From Candidatus Zixiibacteriota bacterium (GTDB taxonomy: Bacteria; Zixibacteria; MSB-5A5; WJJR01): a stretch of 49,225 bases of DNA. Where the stretch lies: the NCBI GenBank assembly GCA_040752595.1, contig JBFMGX010000022.1:1-49225 (forward strand). The letters run 5' to 3'. Positions 1 through 7,990 of the stretch are shown here, one piece after another. The first letter of the stretch is position 1, and each line of letters begins with the position of its first letter. The translations under genes and the position numbers were made by a program. The notes beneath the pieces were generated by a model. It was not told the DNA's origin and made no database searches. It was given only the letters and a program-made list of their open reading frames with translations.

Positions 1-339
1 ATCGCGAAAGTCACGGGTGAACTGCAGAAGGAAGGGTTCGGCATTCTGACCGAGATCGACGTCAAAGCCACGATGAAGAAGAAGCTCGACCTCGATTTCC
101 GCCGCTATGTCATTCTCGGGGCCTGCAATCCCCACTTCGCCTCGAAGATGCTGGCCGAGGAGATCGAGATCGGGCTGTTGATGCCGTGCAATGTCATTGT
201 CTACGAGAATGACGACAGGACTGCGACGGTCGCGCTGTTGTCGCCCAAAGCGCAATTCCAACTCGTCCCGCGCCCCGATCTGGCCCCGATGGCCGACGAG
301 GTTGAGCGTATCATCGAACGAGTCGCCCGGGCGCTGTGA
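1..339 (+). CDS. DUF302 domain protein, 5' end outside window
   Basis: The open frame runs in from base 1 and ends at a TGA, giving 112 visible residues. The Met at position 73 is internal, because the homologous sequence (KVTGELQKEGFGILTEIDVKATMKKK) extends in frame upstream of it. The pattern KEGFGILTEID, then YVILGACNPHFASKML, then LMPCNVIVYE matches the DUF302 family, small cytoplasmic proteins with an alpha/beta fold. The biochemical role of DUF302 is not established. Members often lie near redox or metal-resistance genes, which fits the copper ATPase that follows 146 bases downstream. The N-terminal few dozen residues are probably missing from the window. Confidence 0.85.
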   Translation: MAKVTGELQKEGFGILTEIDVKATMKKKLDLDFRRYVILGACNPHFASKMLAEEIEIGLLMPCNVIVYENDDRTATVALLSPKAQFQLVPRPDLAPMADEVERIIERVARAL

Positions 340-451
340 TCGGCAGTTGCGGTGGTCCCGGGGAAGCGACGAGCATGCGGCGGGTCGATTGTCATTCCTG
401 CCGCTCCCGTGAGGTCGCCGCGCTGGGACTCAGCCGGATCCGGAGGTGACC

Positions 452-496
452 TTGCCCGAAACTCACGAATCTCAGTGCACTCACAATGTCCGGTGA
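452..496 (+). CDS. possible 14-residue leader peptide ahead of the copper ATPase
   Basis: A TTG codon stands 5 bases after a strong GGAGG ribosome site (442-446). It opens a 14-codon frame reading [14 protein letters not shown], and its TGA lies 8 bases inside the copper ATPase gene. The ATPase ATG at 486 has no ribosome site of its own, so translational coupling would explain the arrangement. The peptide contains two His and one Cys, which could sense metal, but this is speculation. The alternative is that the ribosome site serves an unrecognised ATPase start; no in-frame start codon sits at the right distance. Confidence 0.2.
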   Translation: MPETHESQCTHNVR

Positions 497-2948
497 TGGC
501 CCTGCCCGCGTGAATCGAAACCCATCAGGAACTCCGACCGCGGACAAGGATCGCGATCCGGTCTGCGGCATGCTCGTTGAGGCCACGACCAAGCGCGCCG
601 TTGAGCACGACGGCCGGCGGTATGTCTTCTGCAGCGATTCTTGCCGGACCAAGTTCCGTGAGTCTCCGGATCGTTACGCACTCTCAAAGCCGCGTCCCCC
701 AGCAGCGGAGGCGCCTCTTGCTTCGGGCGCCTACACCTGCCCGATGCACCCCGAAATCCGGTCCTTCCAACCGGGTCCCTGTCCCAAGTGTGGAATGGCT
801 CTCGAACCTGTCGTGCCGTCCGTCGCTCGTGCCGGGCCATCGTGGACATGCCCCATGCATCCGGAGGTCGTGAGGGATCGGCCGGGAGACTGTCCCATCT
901 GCGGGATGGCCCTCGAGCCGCGAACCGTCGGAGCTGAGGACGGCAGTGGTGAGCTGCGCGACATGCGTCGTCGCTTCCGGATCGCGACCCTGCTCACCGC
1001 GCCGTTGGTTCTCCTGGCGATGGGGGAGATGCTGCCCGGCCATGCGATCTCCCGCGTCCTCTCCGAAAAGACCCTGATGCTGATCCAATTGCTTTTGGCC
1101 GCTCCGATCTGTATTTGGGCCGCGTGGCCGTTCCACGTGCGCGCCGTCGCGTCCATCCGAAACCGCAGTCCGAACATGTTCACGCTCATCGGGCTGGGCG
1201 TCAGCGTGGCGTTCTTCTACAGCGTCATCGCCGCGCTCTTCCCCGGCATGTTCCCCGCCTCCTTCCGTGATGAACGAGGAGTGGTCGCCGTGTACTTCGA
1301 GGCAGCGGGCGTCATTGTCACGCTGATTCTCCTGGGACAGGTGCTCGAGCTGAGAGCCCGTGGGCGTACGAGCGCTGCCATCCGGGAGTTGTTGGAACTG
1401 GCCCCGAAGACGGCACGGCGGCTTCGATCCGACGGGACAGAGGAGGACGTGCCGCTCGATCGCGTGCTCAGCGGCGATCGACTCCGCGTCCGACCCGGCG
1501 AGAAGGTCCCGGTCGACGGCGTTGTTCTGGAAGGCCGAAGCAGCGTCGACGAATCGATGGTATCCGGCGAGTCGATCCCGGTCGAGAAGAACCCTGGCGA
1601 CCAGGTCGTCGGCGCCACCGTGAACGGTTCCGGGACTTTGCTGATCGAAGCACAGAAGGTCGGCGCGGAGACGTTGCTCTCACGTATCGTCGCGATGGTC
1701 GCCGAGGCGCAACGCAGCCGGGCACCGATTCAGCGGCTGGCCGATCGCGTCTCCGGCATCTTTGTGCCCGTCGTCGTTCTGGTTGCCGTCGCCACCTTCG
1801 TCGTGTGGTCGCTGATCGGCCCAGAGCCCCGTCTCGCGCACGCGCTCGTCAACGCGGTTGCCGTGCTCATCATTGCCTGTCCCTGCGCGCTTGGGCTCGC
1901 GACACCGATCTCCATCATGGTTGCCACGGGACGTGGTGCGAAGCTCGGCGTCCTATTCCGCAACGCCGAAGCGATTGAAATCTTACGGCACGTCGACACG
2001 CTCGTGGTGGACAAGACCGGCACCCTCACGGAGGGCAAGCCCGTGCTGGTCGATGTGGTCGCCGCCCCGGGGTTGGATGAGCGGGAGCTCCTCTTCCTGA
2101 CCGCGAGTCTCGAGCGAGCCAGCGAGCACCCGTTGGCTTCGGCGATTGTTCATGCAGCCGAGTCGCGCGGGATTGCTCTTGTGAACGTCGGCGAGTTTCA
2201 GGCGATTGCCGGAAAGGGCGTGTGCGGCCGGGTCGAAGGCCACGACGTGACATTGGGGAATCGAACCCTGATGGACGAACGCGGGATCGACTCAAGGGCG
2301 GTTTTGGATCATGCCGATCGGTCCCGCAGGGGTGGTCAGACGGCCATGTTGGCGGCCGTCGATGGCAAGATTGCGGGTCTGCTTTGCGTTGCCGACCCGG
2401 TGAAGGAGAGCGCGCCAGAGGCCATTGCCGCCTTGCGGGCGGAGGGTATCCGGATCGTTATGCTCACAGGAGACAACCGGCTCACTGCCGCTGCCGTTGC
2501 CAGGACACTGGGGATCGACGAGGTGCAGGCCGAAGTACTGCCCGGGCAGAAGGTCGAAGCCGTCAAGTCTTTGCAGAACCAGGGACGGATCGTGGCGATG
2601 GCCGGCGACGGCATCAACGATGCCCCGGCGCTGGCGGCGTCGAACGTGGGCATCGCCATGGGGACCGGGACCGACGTGGCGATGCAGAGCGCCGGTGTCA
2701 CGCTGGTCAAGGGCGATCTACGGGGGGTCGTTCGGGCGCGCCGCCTCAGCCGACACACGATGACGAACATCAAACAAAACCTGTTCTTTGCGTTCCTCTA
2801 CAACTCCATCGGGGTCCCGGTTGCTGCCGGCGCTCTCTACCCCGCGTTTGGATTGCTCTTGAGCCCGATCATCGCCGCCGCCGCCATGAGCTTCAGTTCG
2901 GTGTCCGTGATCAGCAACGCGCTGCGGCTGCGTCGCCTGGACGGTTGA
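486..2948 (+). CDS. copA: Cu+-exporting P1B-type ATPase with YHS and heavy-metal-binding domains
   Basis: This 820-residue inner-membrane pump exports monovalent copper using ATP. Residues 22-64 form a YHS domain (DPVCGM, with Cys27, Cys50 and Cys53). Two copies of the heavy-metal-binding module follow at about 83-108 and 120-145, each built as TCPMHPE...CPxCGMALEP. The usual GMxCxxC HMA domain is absent. The transmembrane metal site is CPC (Cys465 and Cys467). The phosphorylation motif DKTGT starts at Asp509, followed by SEHPLA, MLTGDN and [11 protein letters not shown]. The YN in the seventh helix and MxxSS in the eighth are the Cu+ (P1B-1) signature. The start lacks a ribosome site and may be coupled to a small overlapping frame at 452. 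The DUF302 gene upstream may belong to the same unit. Silver transport is possible as well; the class assignment is firm. Confidence 0.95.
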   Translation: MSGDGPARVNRNPSGTPTADKDRDPVCGMLVEATTKRAVEHDGRRYVFCSDSCRTKFRESPDRYALSKPRPPAAEAPLASGAYTCPMHPEIRSFQPGPCPKCGMALEPVVPSVARAGPSWTCPMHPEVVRDRPGDCPICGMALEPRTVGAEDGSGELRDMRRRFRIATLLTAPLVLLAMGEMLPGHAISRVLSEKTLMLIQLLLAAPICIWAAWPFHVRAVASIRNRSPNMFTLIGLGVSVAFFYSVIAALFPGMFPASFRDERGVVAVYFEAAGVIVTLILLGQVLELRARGRTSAAIRELLELAPKTARRLRSDGTEEDVPLDRVLSGDRLRVRPGEKVPVDGVVLEGRSSVDESMVSGESIPVEKNPGDQVVGATVNGSGTLLIEAQKVGAETLLSRIVAMVAEAQRSRAPIQRLADRVSGIFVPVVVLVAVATFVVWSLIGPEPRLAHALVNAVAVLIIACPCALGLATPISIMVATGRGAKLGVLFRNAEAIEILRHVDTLVVDKTGTLTEGKPVLVDVVAAPGLDERELLFLTASLERASEHPLASAIVHAAESRGIALVNVGEFQAIAGKGVCGRVEGHDVTLGNRTLMDERGIDSRAVLDHADRSRRGGQTAMLAAVDGKIAGLLCVADPVKESAPEAIAALRAEGIRIVMLTGDNRLTAAAVARTLGIDEVQAEVLPGQKVEAVKSLQNQGRIVAMAGDGINDAPALAASNVGIAMGTGTDVAMQSAGVTLVKGDLRGVVRARRLSRHTMTNIKQNLFFAFLYNSIGVPVAAGALYPAFGLLLSPIIAAAAMSFSSVSVISNALRLRRLDG

Positions 2949-2961
2949 AGGACCGCATCCG

Positions 2962-4359
2962 ATGATGGGATCGGCGAACGACGGTGATCATCCATCGGTC
3001 CCCCGTCGCGGCGACTTGATCGAGTTGACCATCGAGGACTGGGGCGATCGCGGCAAGGGGATCGCCCGCTACGGCCGGATGATCGTACTCACCGACCGGG
3101 GACTGCCGGGGGAGAGGGTCGCCGCCCGGGTTACGAAGCGTCGGCGACGGCATCTGGAAGCGGATGTCGAGAGTGTTCTCGACCCGTCGCCGCATCGGGT
3201 CGACGCTCCCTGTCGCCATTTCGGTCAATGCGGCGGCTGTCGTCTTCTTGACTTGGCCTATGAGCGACAACTGGCAGACAAAGTGCGTCACATGCAGGAA
3301 CAAATCCGGCGCATCGGCAAGCGCGCTGATCTGCCCGCCGTGGAGACCATTCCCTGCCGGCCGCCGTTTCACTACCGCAACAAGATGGAGTTTTCATTCG
3401 GCGGATGCCGCGAGGACAGAGTCACGCTCGGCCTGCATCCACGCGACAACTACCGCGACTCGTTCGACCTGCACGAATGCTCGCTGACCGACCCCCGGGC
3501 GGCCGAGATCGTGCGTGCCGTCCAGTCGTTTTTCGCCGGCGGCCCGGAGCAACCGCATGATCCGGTGGTTCACACCGGGTTCTTGCGTTTTTTGGTCGTC
3601 CGTTTTGGATATCAGACGGGGGATGTGCTGGTCAATCTGGTGACCGCCGATGAGCCGTGGGAGCGCGCGGCGGATGTCGGGGAGTATCTGCGGGCGTCGT
3701 GTCCCTATGTCACGACCGCGCTGTGGACGGTCAATGCGGGCCGGGCGAATATCGCCATCGGTGCAGAGCGCGAAGTGTTCTTCGGCCCGGGCACGTTGCG
3801 CGAGCGCTTGGGACCATTCGAGTTTGAGATTGCCCCGGCCGGGTTCTTCCAAACGAACACCCGGCAGGCCGAGCGGCTCTTTGCGCGTGTCGTCGACTGG
3901 ATCGCCCCCGATACCGATGAAGTCCTCGATCTGTATGCCGGAGCGGGTGCGATATCGCTCTTCTTGTCGCGTCGTGCCTCCCGCGTCATCGGCGTCGAGT
4001 CGTACGCGGACTCGGTCGACGCGGCTGTCGAGAACGCTGCTCGCAATGGTGTCAACAACTGCCGTTTTGTCTGCGCCGACGTCCTGGAGTATCTCCGGGA
4101 TCGCGTCACGTCGGGATCACTCCCATCGACGGTCGTTGCCGATCCCCCCCGCGCCGGACTGCATCCCAAGGTCGTCCGTTCCTTGAAGGAAGCGGCACCG
4201 GATCGCATCGTGTATGTGTCGTGCAACACCGCGGCCCTGGCGCGTGACCTGGAGCTGCTGGGGACCAGATATCGGTTGTCCGGCTTGGCGGCGGTCGATA
4301 TGTTTCCCCATACGCCGCACATTGAAGCGGTGGCGCTGTTGACTTCGTCCTCGGAATGA
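2962..4359 (+). CDS. rlmD: 23S rRNA (uracil-5-)-methyltransferase, RlmD/TrmA family
   Basis: This 465-residue S-adenosylmethionine enzyme methylates C5 of uridine in RNA. An N-terminal TRAM domain (about 15-75) binds RNA. Cys84, Cys90, Cys93 (CxxxxxCGGC) and Cys173 are the expected 4Fe-4S ligands of the RlmD/RumA group. The methyltransferase domain holds DLYAGAGAISLFLS for SAM binding, DPPRAGLHPK, and the nucleophile Cys421 in VSCNTAALARDL. The gene starts 13 bases after the copper ATPase, with AAGGA upstream and two adjacent ATGs, either of which may be used. Family members differ in target base (U747, U1939 or tRNA U54), and sequence alone cannot decide which applies here. Confidence 0.88.
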   Translation: MMGSANDGDHPSVPRRGDLIELTIEDWGDRGKGIARYGRMIVLTDRGLPGERVAARVTKRRRRHLEADVESVLDPSPHRVDAPCRHFGQCGGCRLLDLAYERQLADKVRHMQEQIRRIGKRADLPAVETIPCRPPFHYRNKMEFSFGGCREDRVTLGLHPRDNYRDSFDLHECSLTDPRAAEIVRAVQSFFAGGPEQPHDPVVHTGFLRFLVVRFGYQTGDVLVNLVTADEPWERAADVGEYLRASCPYVTTALWTVNAGRANIAIGAEREVFFGPGTLRERLGPFEFEIAPAGFFQTNTRQAERLFARVVDWIAPDTDEVLDLYAGAGAISLFLSRRASRVIGVESYADSVDAAVENAARNGVNNCRFVCADVLEYLRDRVTSGSLPSTVVADPPRAGLHPKVVRSLKEAAPDRIVYVSCNTAALARDLELLGTRYRLSGLAAVDMFPHTPHIEAVALLTSSSE

Positions 4360-4406
4360 CCGTGAATGCCGTGTCAACGCAAGTTGGTGGCGGGATCGGA
4401 GAACCG

Positions 4407-4916
4407 ATGTTTGAGCAACTGTACGCACCCTGGCGGGAGAGCTTCGTCCTCGGCCACAAGAAGGACGACGAGTGCATCTTCTGTGCCCCGGAGACGCGCA
4501 GAGATGTCCGGGGATTGATCCTGCATCGCGGCCGACGCGCTTATGTTGTTCTGAACCGCTATCCCTACAACCCTGGGCACTTGATGATTGTGCCGTATCG
4601 CCACCTCGCGCGCCTTGAGGACCTGCGCCGCAACGAACGCGGCGAGATTATGGACCTCTTGGCGCTGTCTTGCCGCATGCTGCATGAGGTTGAGCGACCG
4701 GCCGGGCTCAACATCGGTTTGAATCTGGGACGTGTCGCCGGGGCCGGCATCGACGGTCATTTGCACGTGCACATCGTTCCGCGCTGGCTCGGCGACAGCA
4801 ACTTCATGCCGGTCTCCTTCGACACGCGCGTCATCTCAATCGACCTCAGGGCCATCACCCGCCGCCTACGGGCAGCATTCCGACGCGCAACATCAGCGAA
4901 ACGTCCTCGCCGCTAA
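4407..4916 (+). CDS. HIT-family nucleotide hydrolase/phosphorylase-like protein
   Basis: This 169-residue histidine-triad protein has the triad HLHVH (His118, His120, His122) in the context GHLHVHIVPRW. CIFC (Cys23, Cys26) near the N-terminus is the zinc pair of the longer bacterial HIT proteins. The opening MFEQLYAPWRESFV matches the typical start of this subgroup, so ATG 4407, with GGAG 5 bases upstream, is preferred over the in-frame ATG at 4356 that overlaps the methyltransferase stop. HIT enzymes act on nucleoside phosphates such as Ap4A or AMP conjugates through a nucleotidyl-histidine. The substrate here is unknown. The basic C-terminal tail (RRATSAKRPRR) is not part of the fold. Confidence 0.85.
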   Translation: MFEQLYAPWRESFVLGHKKDDECIFCAPETRRDVRGLILHRGRRAYVVLNRYPYNPGHLMIVPYRHLARLEDLRRNERGEIMDLLALSCRMLHEVERPAGLNIGLNLGRVAGAGIDGHLHVHIVPRWLGDSNFMPVSFDTRVISIDLRAITRRLRAAFRRATSAKRPRR

Positions 4917-5043
4917 TCTCCGCCGGATTCCAACTCCCTTTGGGGCCGTCAGTTGCGGCGGCTTCCGGCGCCGTTCGTCCACTGTCGGCAACGTCCTGTC
5001 GCTGAGCGGTTTACGGAATCGATTCTGGATGTCGGCGAGTCGT

Positions 5044-5073
5044 TTGACTTGGTGAATCGAAGGCGAGTATCAT
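5044..5073 (+). promoter_or_regulatory. predicted sigma-70-type promoter for the HTH/aconitase-like gene
   Basis: TTGACT (5044-5049) and TATCAT (5068-5073) are separated by 18 bases. The inferred transcript would begin near 5080, about 60 bases before the ATG at 5142. This supports that ATG over the longer open frame that reaches back to 4953. It is a pattern match only. Confidence 0.45.
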
Positions 5074-5141
5074 GTGCTGGCCGACCACTTCTTGGGCTGC
5101 CAACAGATGCTCCGAGCGATCGCCCGTCAGGTGCTCACACA

Positions 5142-6680
5142 ATGAAGATCCCGCGCAAAGCCGATCTGATCAATCTGCAGGAGATCTACAAGTCCGATGC
5201 GAAGATCGCGGAAGCGTTGGGTGGAATCCCCGAGTATCTGATCGCCTATTGGCGCCGCAAGAAGGGAGTCGCGCCGCACTCGGCGCCCAAGTTCACGAAG
5301 CAACAGATCGCCGATGTCTGGGAGCGCCACGGCGACGATTTCCGGTGCGGACGTGAATTGAACATATCCAAAGCCGCTTTCTATAGTTGGCGTCGCAAAT
5401 ACGGTATCCTGGAACGCCCCGCATTCTTGAAGCTCGAACAACTCGAGCTGCTTCTAAATAGATCCGAGACAGGCGCACCCTCGGCTCATTTGGTGGTTGA
5501 ACCGGCCCAGCCGCGTACCGCCGTCGACAAGATCCGCGACCACTGCCGCGACCGCTGGCCAGGCGCGTCCCATGCGGCGGACTGTCACATCGCGGCCCAA
5601 GCCGGCAGATCCGATTCCCCGGTGGTCGTCTCTCCCGGACCATCCGTGCGCTGGCCGACCACGCCTCCCGTCGCCGGTACGGAACTGCCGGACGGTCCGG
5701 GGCATGACCCGGTCTGGTGTCTTCCGGACCGTGGGTCGATCGTGTGGCAACTGGTGGAAGCGCGCACGATTCTTCCCGGATCACTGGTCGTTGGACCCCA
5801 GCGGATCGTGAGCGGACTCGGCGGCTTGGGCATCCTCGCCTCTGACCCTGAGGGGGCTTCTGGACCGGGACGACCCATCAAGATAGAGATCACGCGACGG
5901 CTCCACGCTGCCTGCGATGTCGAGGACATCGTGTTGGCAATTCTCTATCACGGTTGGCGCCTCGACGAGCCGGGGGTCACGGTCGAATTCTCGGGGATGC
6001 CCATCGAACGTCTGACGGTCGATCGCAAGGTGAGACTCTGCCGTCTGACGGTGGCCAATGGCGCCCTGGCGGCCATCTGTCCATTTGACGACGCCATCCG
6101 TCGGCACTATGGACGGCTGCTTCTGGGACGTTACCCTCAGACTCATGCCGATCGCTCGGCAGTGTACCATGGCGAGCATTTCCTCGAGGGACGCGGTGTG
6201 CAGCCGCGGTTCGGCTCGGTGGATGAGACCGGGTGTCTGCATGTCCTGCCGCAATCGGACCCAGATATCCGTGGGGTCGTAATTGGACCCGAAGCCTACC
6301 CCTACGAGATCGAGCTGGCGGCATCGCTGATCGAGGGCCACGTCATCCCCGGCGCGATGGCCGGTGCTCTTCTTGTCTGCCCCGCGACCATCGGCGTCTA
6401 CCGTTTGGCCCAGCGAAGGGGCTGGTTGCAGACCCTCATCAATGCCGGGGCGTCTGTACTTGATGTGGGGTTGGCTCGACGGTTGGGATGGAATGGCATC
6501 GTCCGCCTGGCGGCGGGGGATCAAGCGGATTCTCAGCGCGCGGTTTGTTGCACGAACCTGCCGTCGGAGCCACCGACGCCCTCCGCCGGACGCCTCGTCT
6601 TTGCGAGCGTTCGATCCGCGCTGAGCCATTCCGGGCTCATTCCTCGAACGGACCAATCGGTGTCCCTGCTGACAGAGTGA
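5142..6680 (+). CDS. fusion of two helix-turn-helix-like repeats with a cysteine-less aconitase/LeuC-type domain
   Basis: The protein has 512 residues. Residues 6-44 and 50-91 are two similar helical repeats, each ending in a related motif (AYWRRKKGV, YSWRRKYGI), which resemble DNA-binding helix-turn-helix units. From about 125 to 505 the sequence follows the aconitase/isopropylmalate-isomerase large-subunit fold. GSIVWQLVEARTILPGSLVVG corresponds to the HQVLPEKG..PGxLIVG block, and DVEDIVLAILYHGW (259-272) to AKDIILxIIG. VTVEFSGMPIERLTVDRKVRLCRL then matches the IEFxGExIxxLSMDxRxTxxNM block, and IEGHVIPGAMAGALLVCPAT matches LKGRKVxPxVxxxVVPxS. The active-site GDSHT is GPQRI, IGSCTNGR is IGPEAYPY (381-388), and GCGPC is gone, so no Fe-S cluster ligand remains. 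Dehydratase activity is therefore unlikely. I infer a regulator that may still bind a tricarboxylate-like ligand. It is a single gene with its own promoter; no small-subunit partner is in the window. Confidence 0.72.
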   Translation: MKIPRKADLINLQEIYKSDAKIAEALGGIPEYLIAYWRRKKGVAPHSAPKFTKQQIADVWERHGDDFRCGRELNISKAAFYSWRRKYGILERPAFLKLEQLELLLNRSETGAPSAHLVVEPAQPRTAVDKIRDHCRDRWPGASHAADCHIAAQAGRSDSPVVVSPGPSVRWPTTPPVAGTELPDGPGHDPVWCLPDRGSIVWQLVEARTILPGSLVVGPQRIVSGLGGLGILASDPEGASGPGRPIKIEITRRLHAACDVEDIVLAILYHGWRLDEPGVTVEFSGMPIERLTVDRKVRLCRLTVANGALAAICPFDDAIRRHYGRLLLGRYPQTHADRSAVYHGEHFLEGRGVQPRFGSVDETGCLHVLPQSDPDIRGVVIGPEAYPYEIELAASLIEGHVIPGAMAGALLVCPATIGVYRLAQRRGWLQTLINAGASVLDVGLARRLGWNGIVRLAAGDQADSQRAVCCTNLPSEPPTPSAGRLVFASVRSALSHSGLIPRTDQSVSLLTE

Positions 6681-6729
6681 TGCCAGATCCCCCTGGAGGC
6701 GATCGACGAATCGACTCTGCGTACTCTTT

Positions 6730-6804
6730 CGGGAGGGCGACGCTCCTGCGAAGCCGCCTTCGCAGACCGGAGACAACGGCTCGGCGGGAGCCTCGCCCTC
6801 CCGA
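6730..6804. repeat. long imperfect palindrome
   Basis: TCGGGAGGGCGACGCTCCTG on the left is the imperfect inverse of the block ending GGAGCCTCGCCCTCCCGA on the right. A nested smaller inversion (TGCGAAGCC/GCCTTCGCA) lies in the left half. This looks like an intergenic REP-type unit able to fold into a large hairpin. Confidence 0.6.
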
Positions 6805-6828
6805 ACTACGAGGTTGGCAGGGTATAGC

Positions 6829-6999
6829 AGGTTGCTGAAAAAGGGCAACCTCTGTCATTCCGAGTTCCGCCGCTCTTCCGCGGGGCGAGGAATCTGCTTT
6901 CCTCCCGTCGGAGAAACAGCAGGTCCCTCGTCCGCCATAGGCGGACTCGGGATGACAAATGGGCGCAGAGGACCACTCCCATGTGTCTTCCAGCAACGT
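6829..6999 (+). repeat. element with terminal inverted repeats (copy 1), MITE-like
   Basis: Ends are AGGTTGCTGAAA and TTCCAGCAACGT, an imperfect terminal inverted pair. Inside, TGTCATTCCGAG (6853) and CTCGGGATGACA (ending 6957) form a second inverted pair around CTGCTTTCC/AAACAGCAG. The whole unit is the near-exact reverse complement of 20041-20201. It encodes no protein. Confidence 0.7.
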
Positions 7000-7018
7000 G
7001 ATAGGATTCCGGCATGCC

Positions 7019-7786
7019 TCAGGGGCACCAGTGCTCAATCCGGAATCGGCCCTCTTTGAGCGTTACGTACGTAAACGCCTCGTAGAATTCCCCGGAGTTC
7101 ACCCACCATCCGTTCTCGAGTGCGCGTACCCATCCGTGATGGAGGTGGCCCATGATGACCGCATCGAACCCCGTGCTCAATATCTGGGCGGCCACCCGAT
7201 CGTATTCTACCAGGAAATCCGCCGATCGCCTGGCCGTCAGATCGCGGGAGCGACCGGAGAAATAGTGCGCCGTGCGATAGGCCCAATCCGCCGGCCAGAG
7301 ACGGAAGAGCCGGATGTTGACCGGCCAGCGCAGGATGCGCCGCAGAAAACGGTAGCCGCGGTCAGAAGGCGCCTCTCCGTCGCCATGGGAGATGTGCAGC
7401 CGCAGTCCTTGACGAACCAGAACGACCGGATCGCGGTGTACTTCCGCTCCCAGATGTGTGGTGAAGTAGTCGCCGGCCCAGATGTCATGATTGCCGAGGA
7501 TGATGTGGAAGGCGCCGCCAGCGGCGGTGAAGGCGTGGATGGCGGCGGTCACTCCGATGGCTGTCTTGGGAATCCAATGCCGGTACTCGAACCAGAAGTC
7601 GAACAGGTCGCCGAGAAAGAAGACCTCGGCCCCGATGGTCCGGGCCTGCGACAGGAAGCTGACAAACCGCTCGACCTTCAGTCGTTCCTGTGCTTCGCCG
7701 TGGGCTCCGAAGTGCGCATCGGAGAAGAACAGTATGGGGCCGGCGGCATCCATGATCGTGGCGGCGTCGGCGCAAAGTAGCATCAT
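7019..7786 (-). CDS. lpxH: UDP-2,3-diacylglucosamine diphosphatase-like metallophosphoesterase
   Basis: This 255-residue calcineurin-type phosphoesterase resembles LpxH, which cleaves UDP-2,3-diacylglucosamine to lipid X at the inner face of the inner membrane during lipid A synthesis. Metal-binding motifs are in order: FSDAHFG (Asp23, His25), GDLFDFWFEY (Asp60), GNHD (98-101), SHGDG (around 133-137) and GHLHHG near 217. The FDFWFEY stretch is characteristic of the LpxH group rather than generic phosphoesterases. AGGAGG stands 2 bases before the first ATG and 5 before the second, so the start is 7786 or 7783. An LPS pathway in this organism is also supported by the LptD-like gene at 45457. 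The neighbour murA is transcribed divergently. Confidence 0.85.
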   Translation of the reverse strand: MMLLCADAATIMDAAGPILFFSDAHFGAHGEAQERLKVERFVSFLSQARTIGAEVFFLGDLFDFWFEYRHWIPKTAIGVTAAIHAFTAAGGAFHIILGNHDIWAGDYFTTHLGAEVHRDPVVLVRQGLRLHISHGDGEAPSDRGYRFLRRILRWPVNIRLFRLWPADWAYRTAHYFSGRSRDLTARRSADFLVEYDRVAAQILSTGFDAVIMGHLHHGWVRALENGWWVNSGEFYEAFTYVTLKEGRFRIEHWCP

Positions 7787-7905
7787 CGCCTCCTTGCCCC
7801 AAGCGGATTATCCCACCGGCCGATCCGTCATGTGAGAGAACCCCGCGACATGGGCAGATTCTGTGAGCCGTCGGCACGGCGCGTCGGCCGGCGGTGATCT
7901 TCATC

Positions 7906-7935
7906 TTGACAGGCCACCGTGGGATCGGATATTCC
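7906..7935 (+). promoter_or_regulatory. possible promoter for murA
   Basis: TTGACA (7906-7911) is a perfect -35 box. The candidate -10 is TATTCC at 7930-7935 after 18 bases, or GATATT at 7928 after 16. It lies in the divergent spacer, 55 bases before the murA start. The -10 match is mediocre. Confidence 0.35.
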
Positions 7936-7990
7936 CTCTCGCGGAGCGGGGAACGGATCGGCCCGGCCCTGATCCGGGGAGGAGTTTCCA

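Larger units (their letters stand above)
6681..7018. other. intergenic space between convergent genes, filled by two repeats
   Basis: No gene was found. The space separates the HTH/aconitase-like gene from the convergent lpxH-like gene. It holds a long palindrome (6730-6804) and one copy of the element with terminal inverted repeats (6829-6999). Either hairpin could end transcription from both sides. Confidence 0.7.

Noticed and set aside
2222-2965. 247-residue frame inside the copper ATPase gene
   Set aside because: Arg/Gly-rich shadow of a well-supported ATPase in another frame.
4953-5141. N-terminal extension of the HTH/aconitase-like protein to an ATG at 4953
   Set aside because: The extension has no similarity or ribosome site, and a good promoter pair (5044-5073) lies inside it.
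5781-6848. 355-residue minus-strand frame opposite the aconitase-like domain
   Set aside because: There is no domain, and the plus-strand reading aligns to aconitase over its full length.
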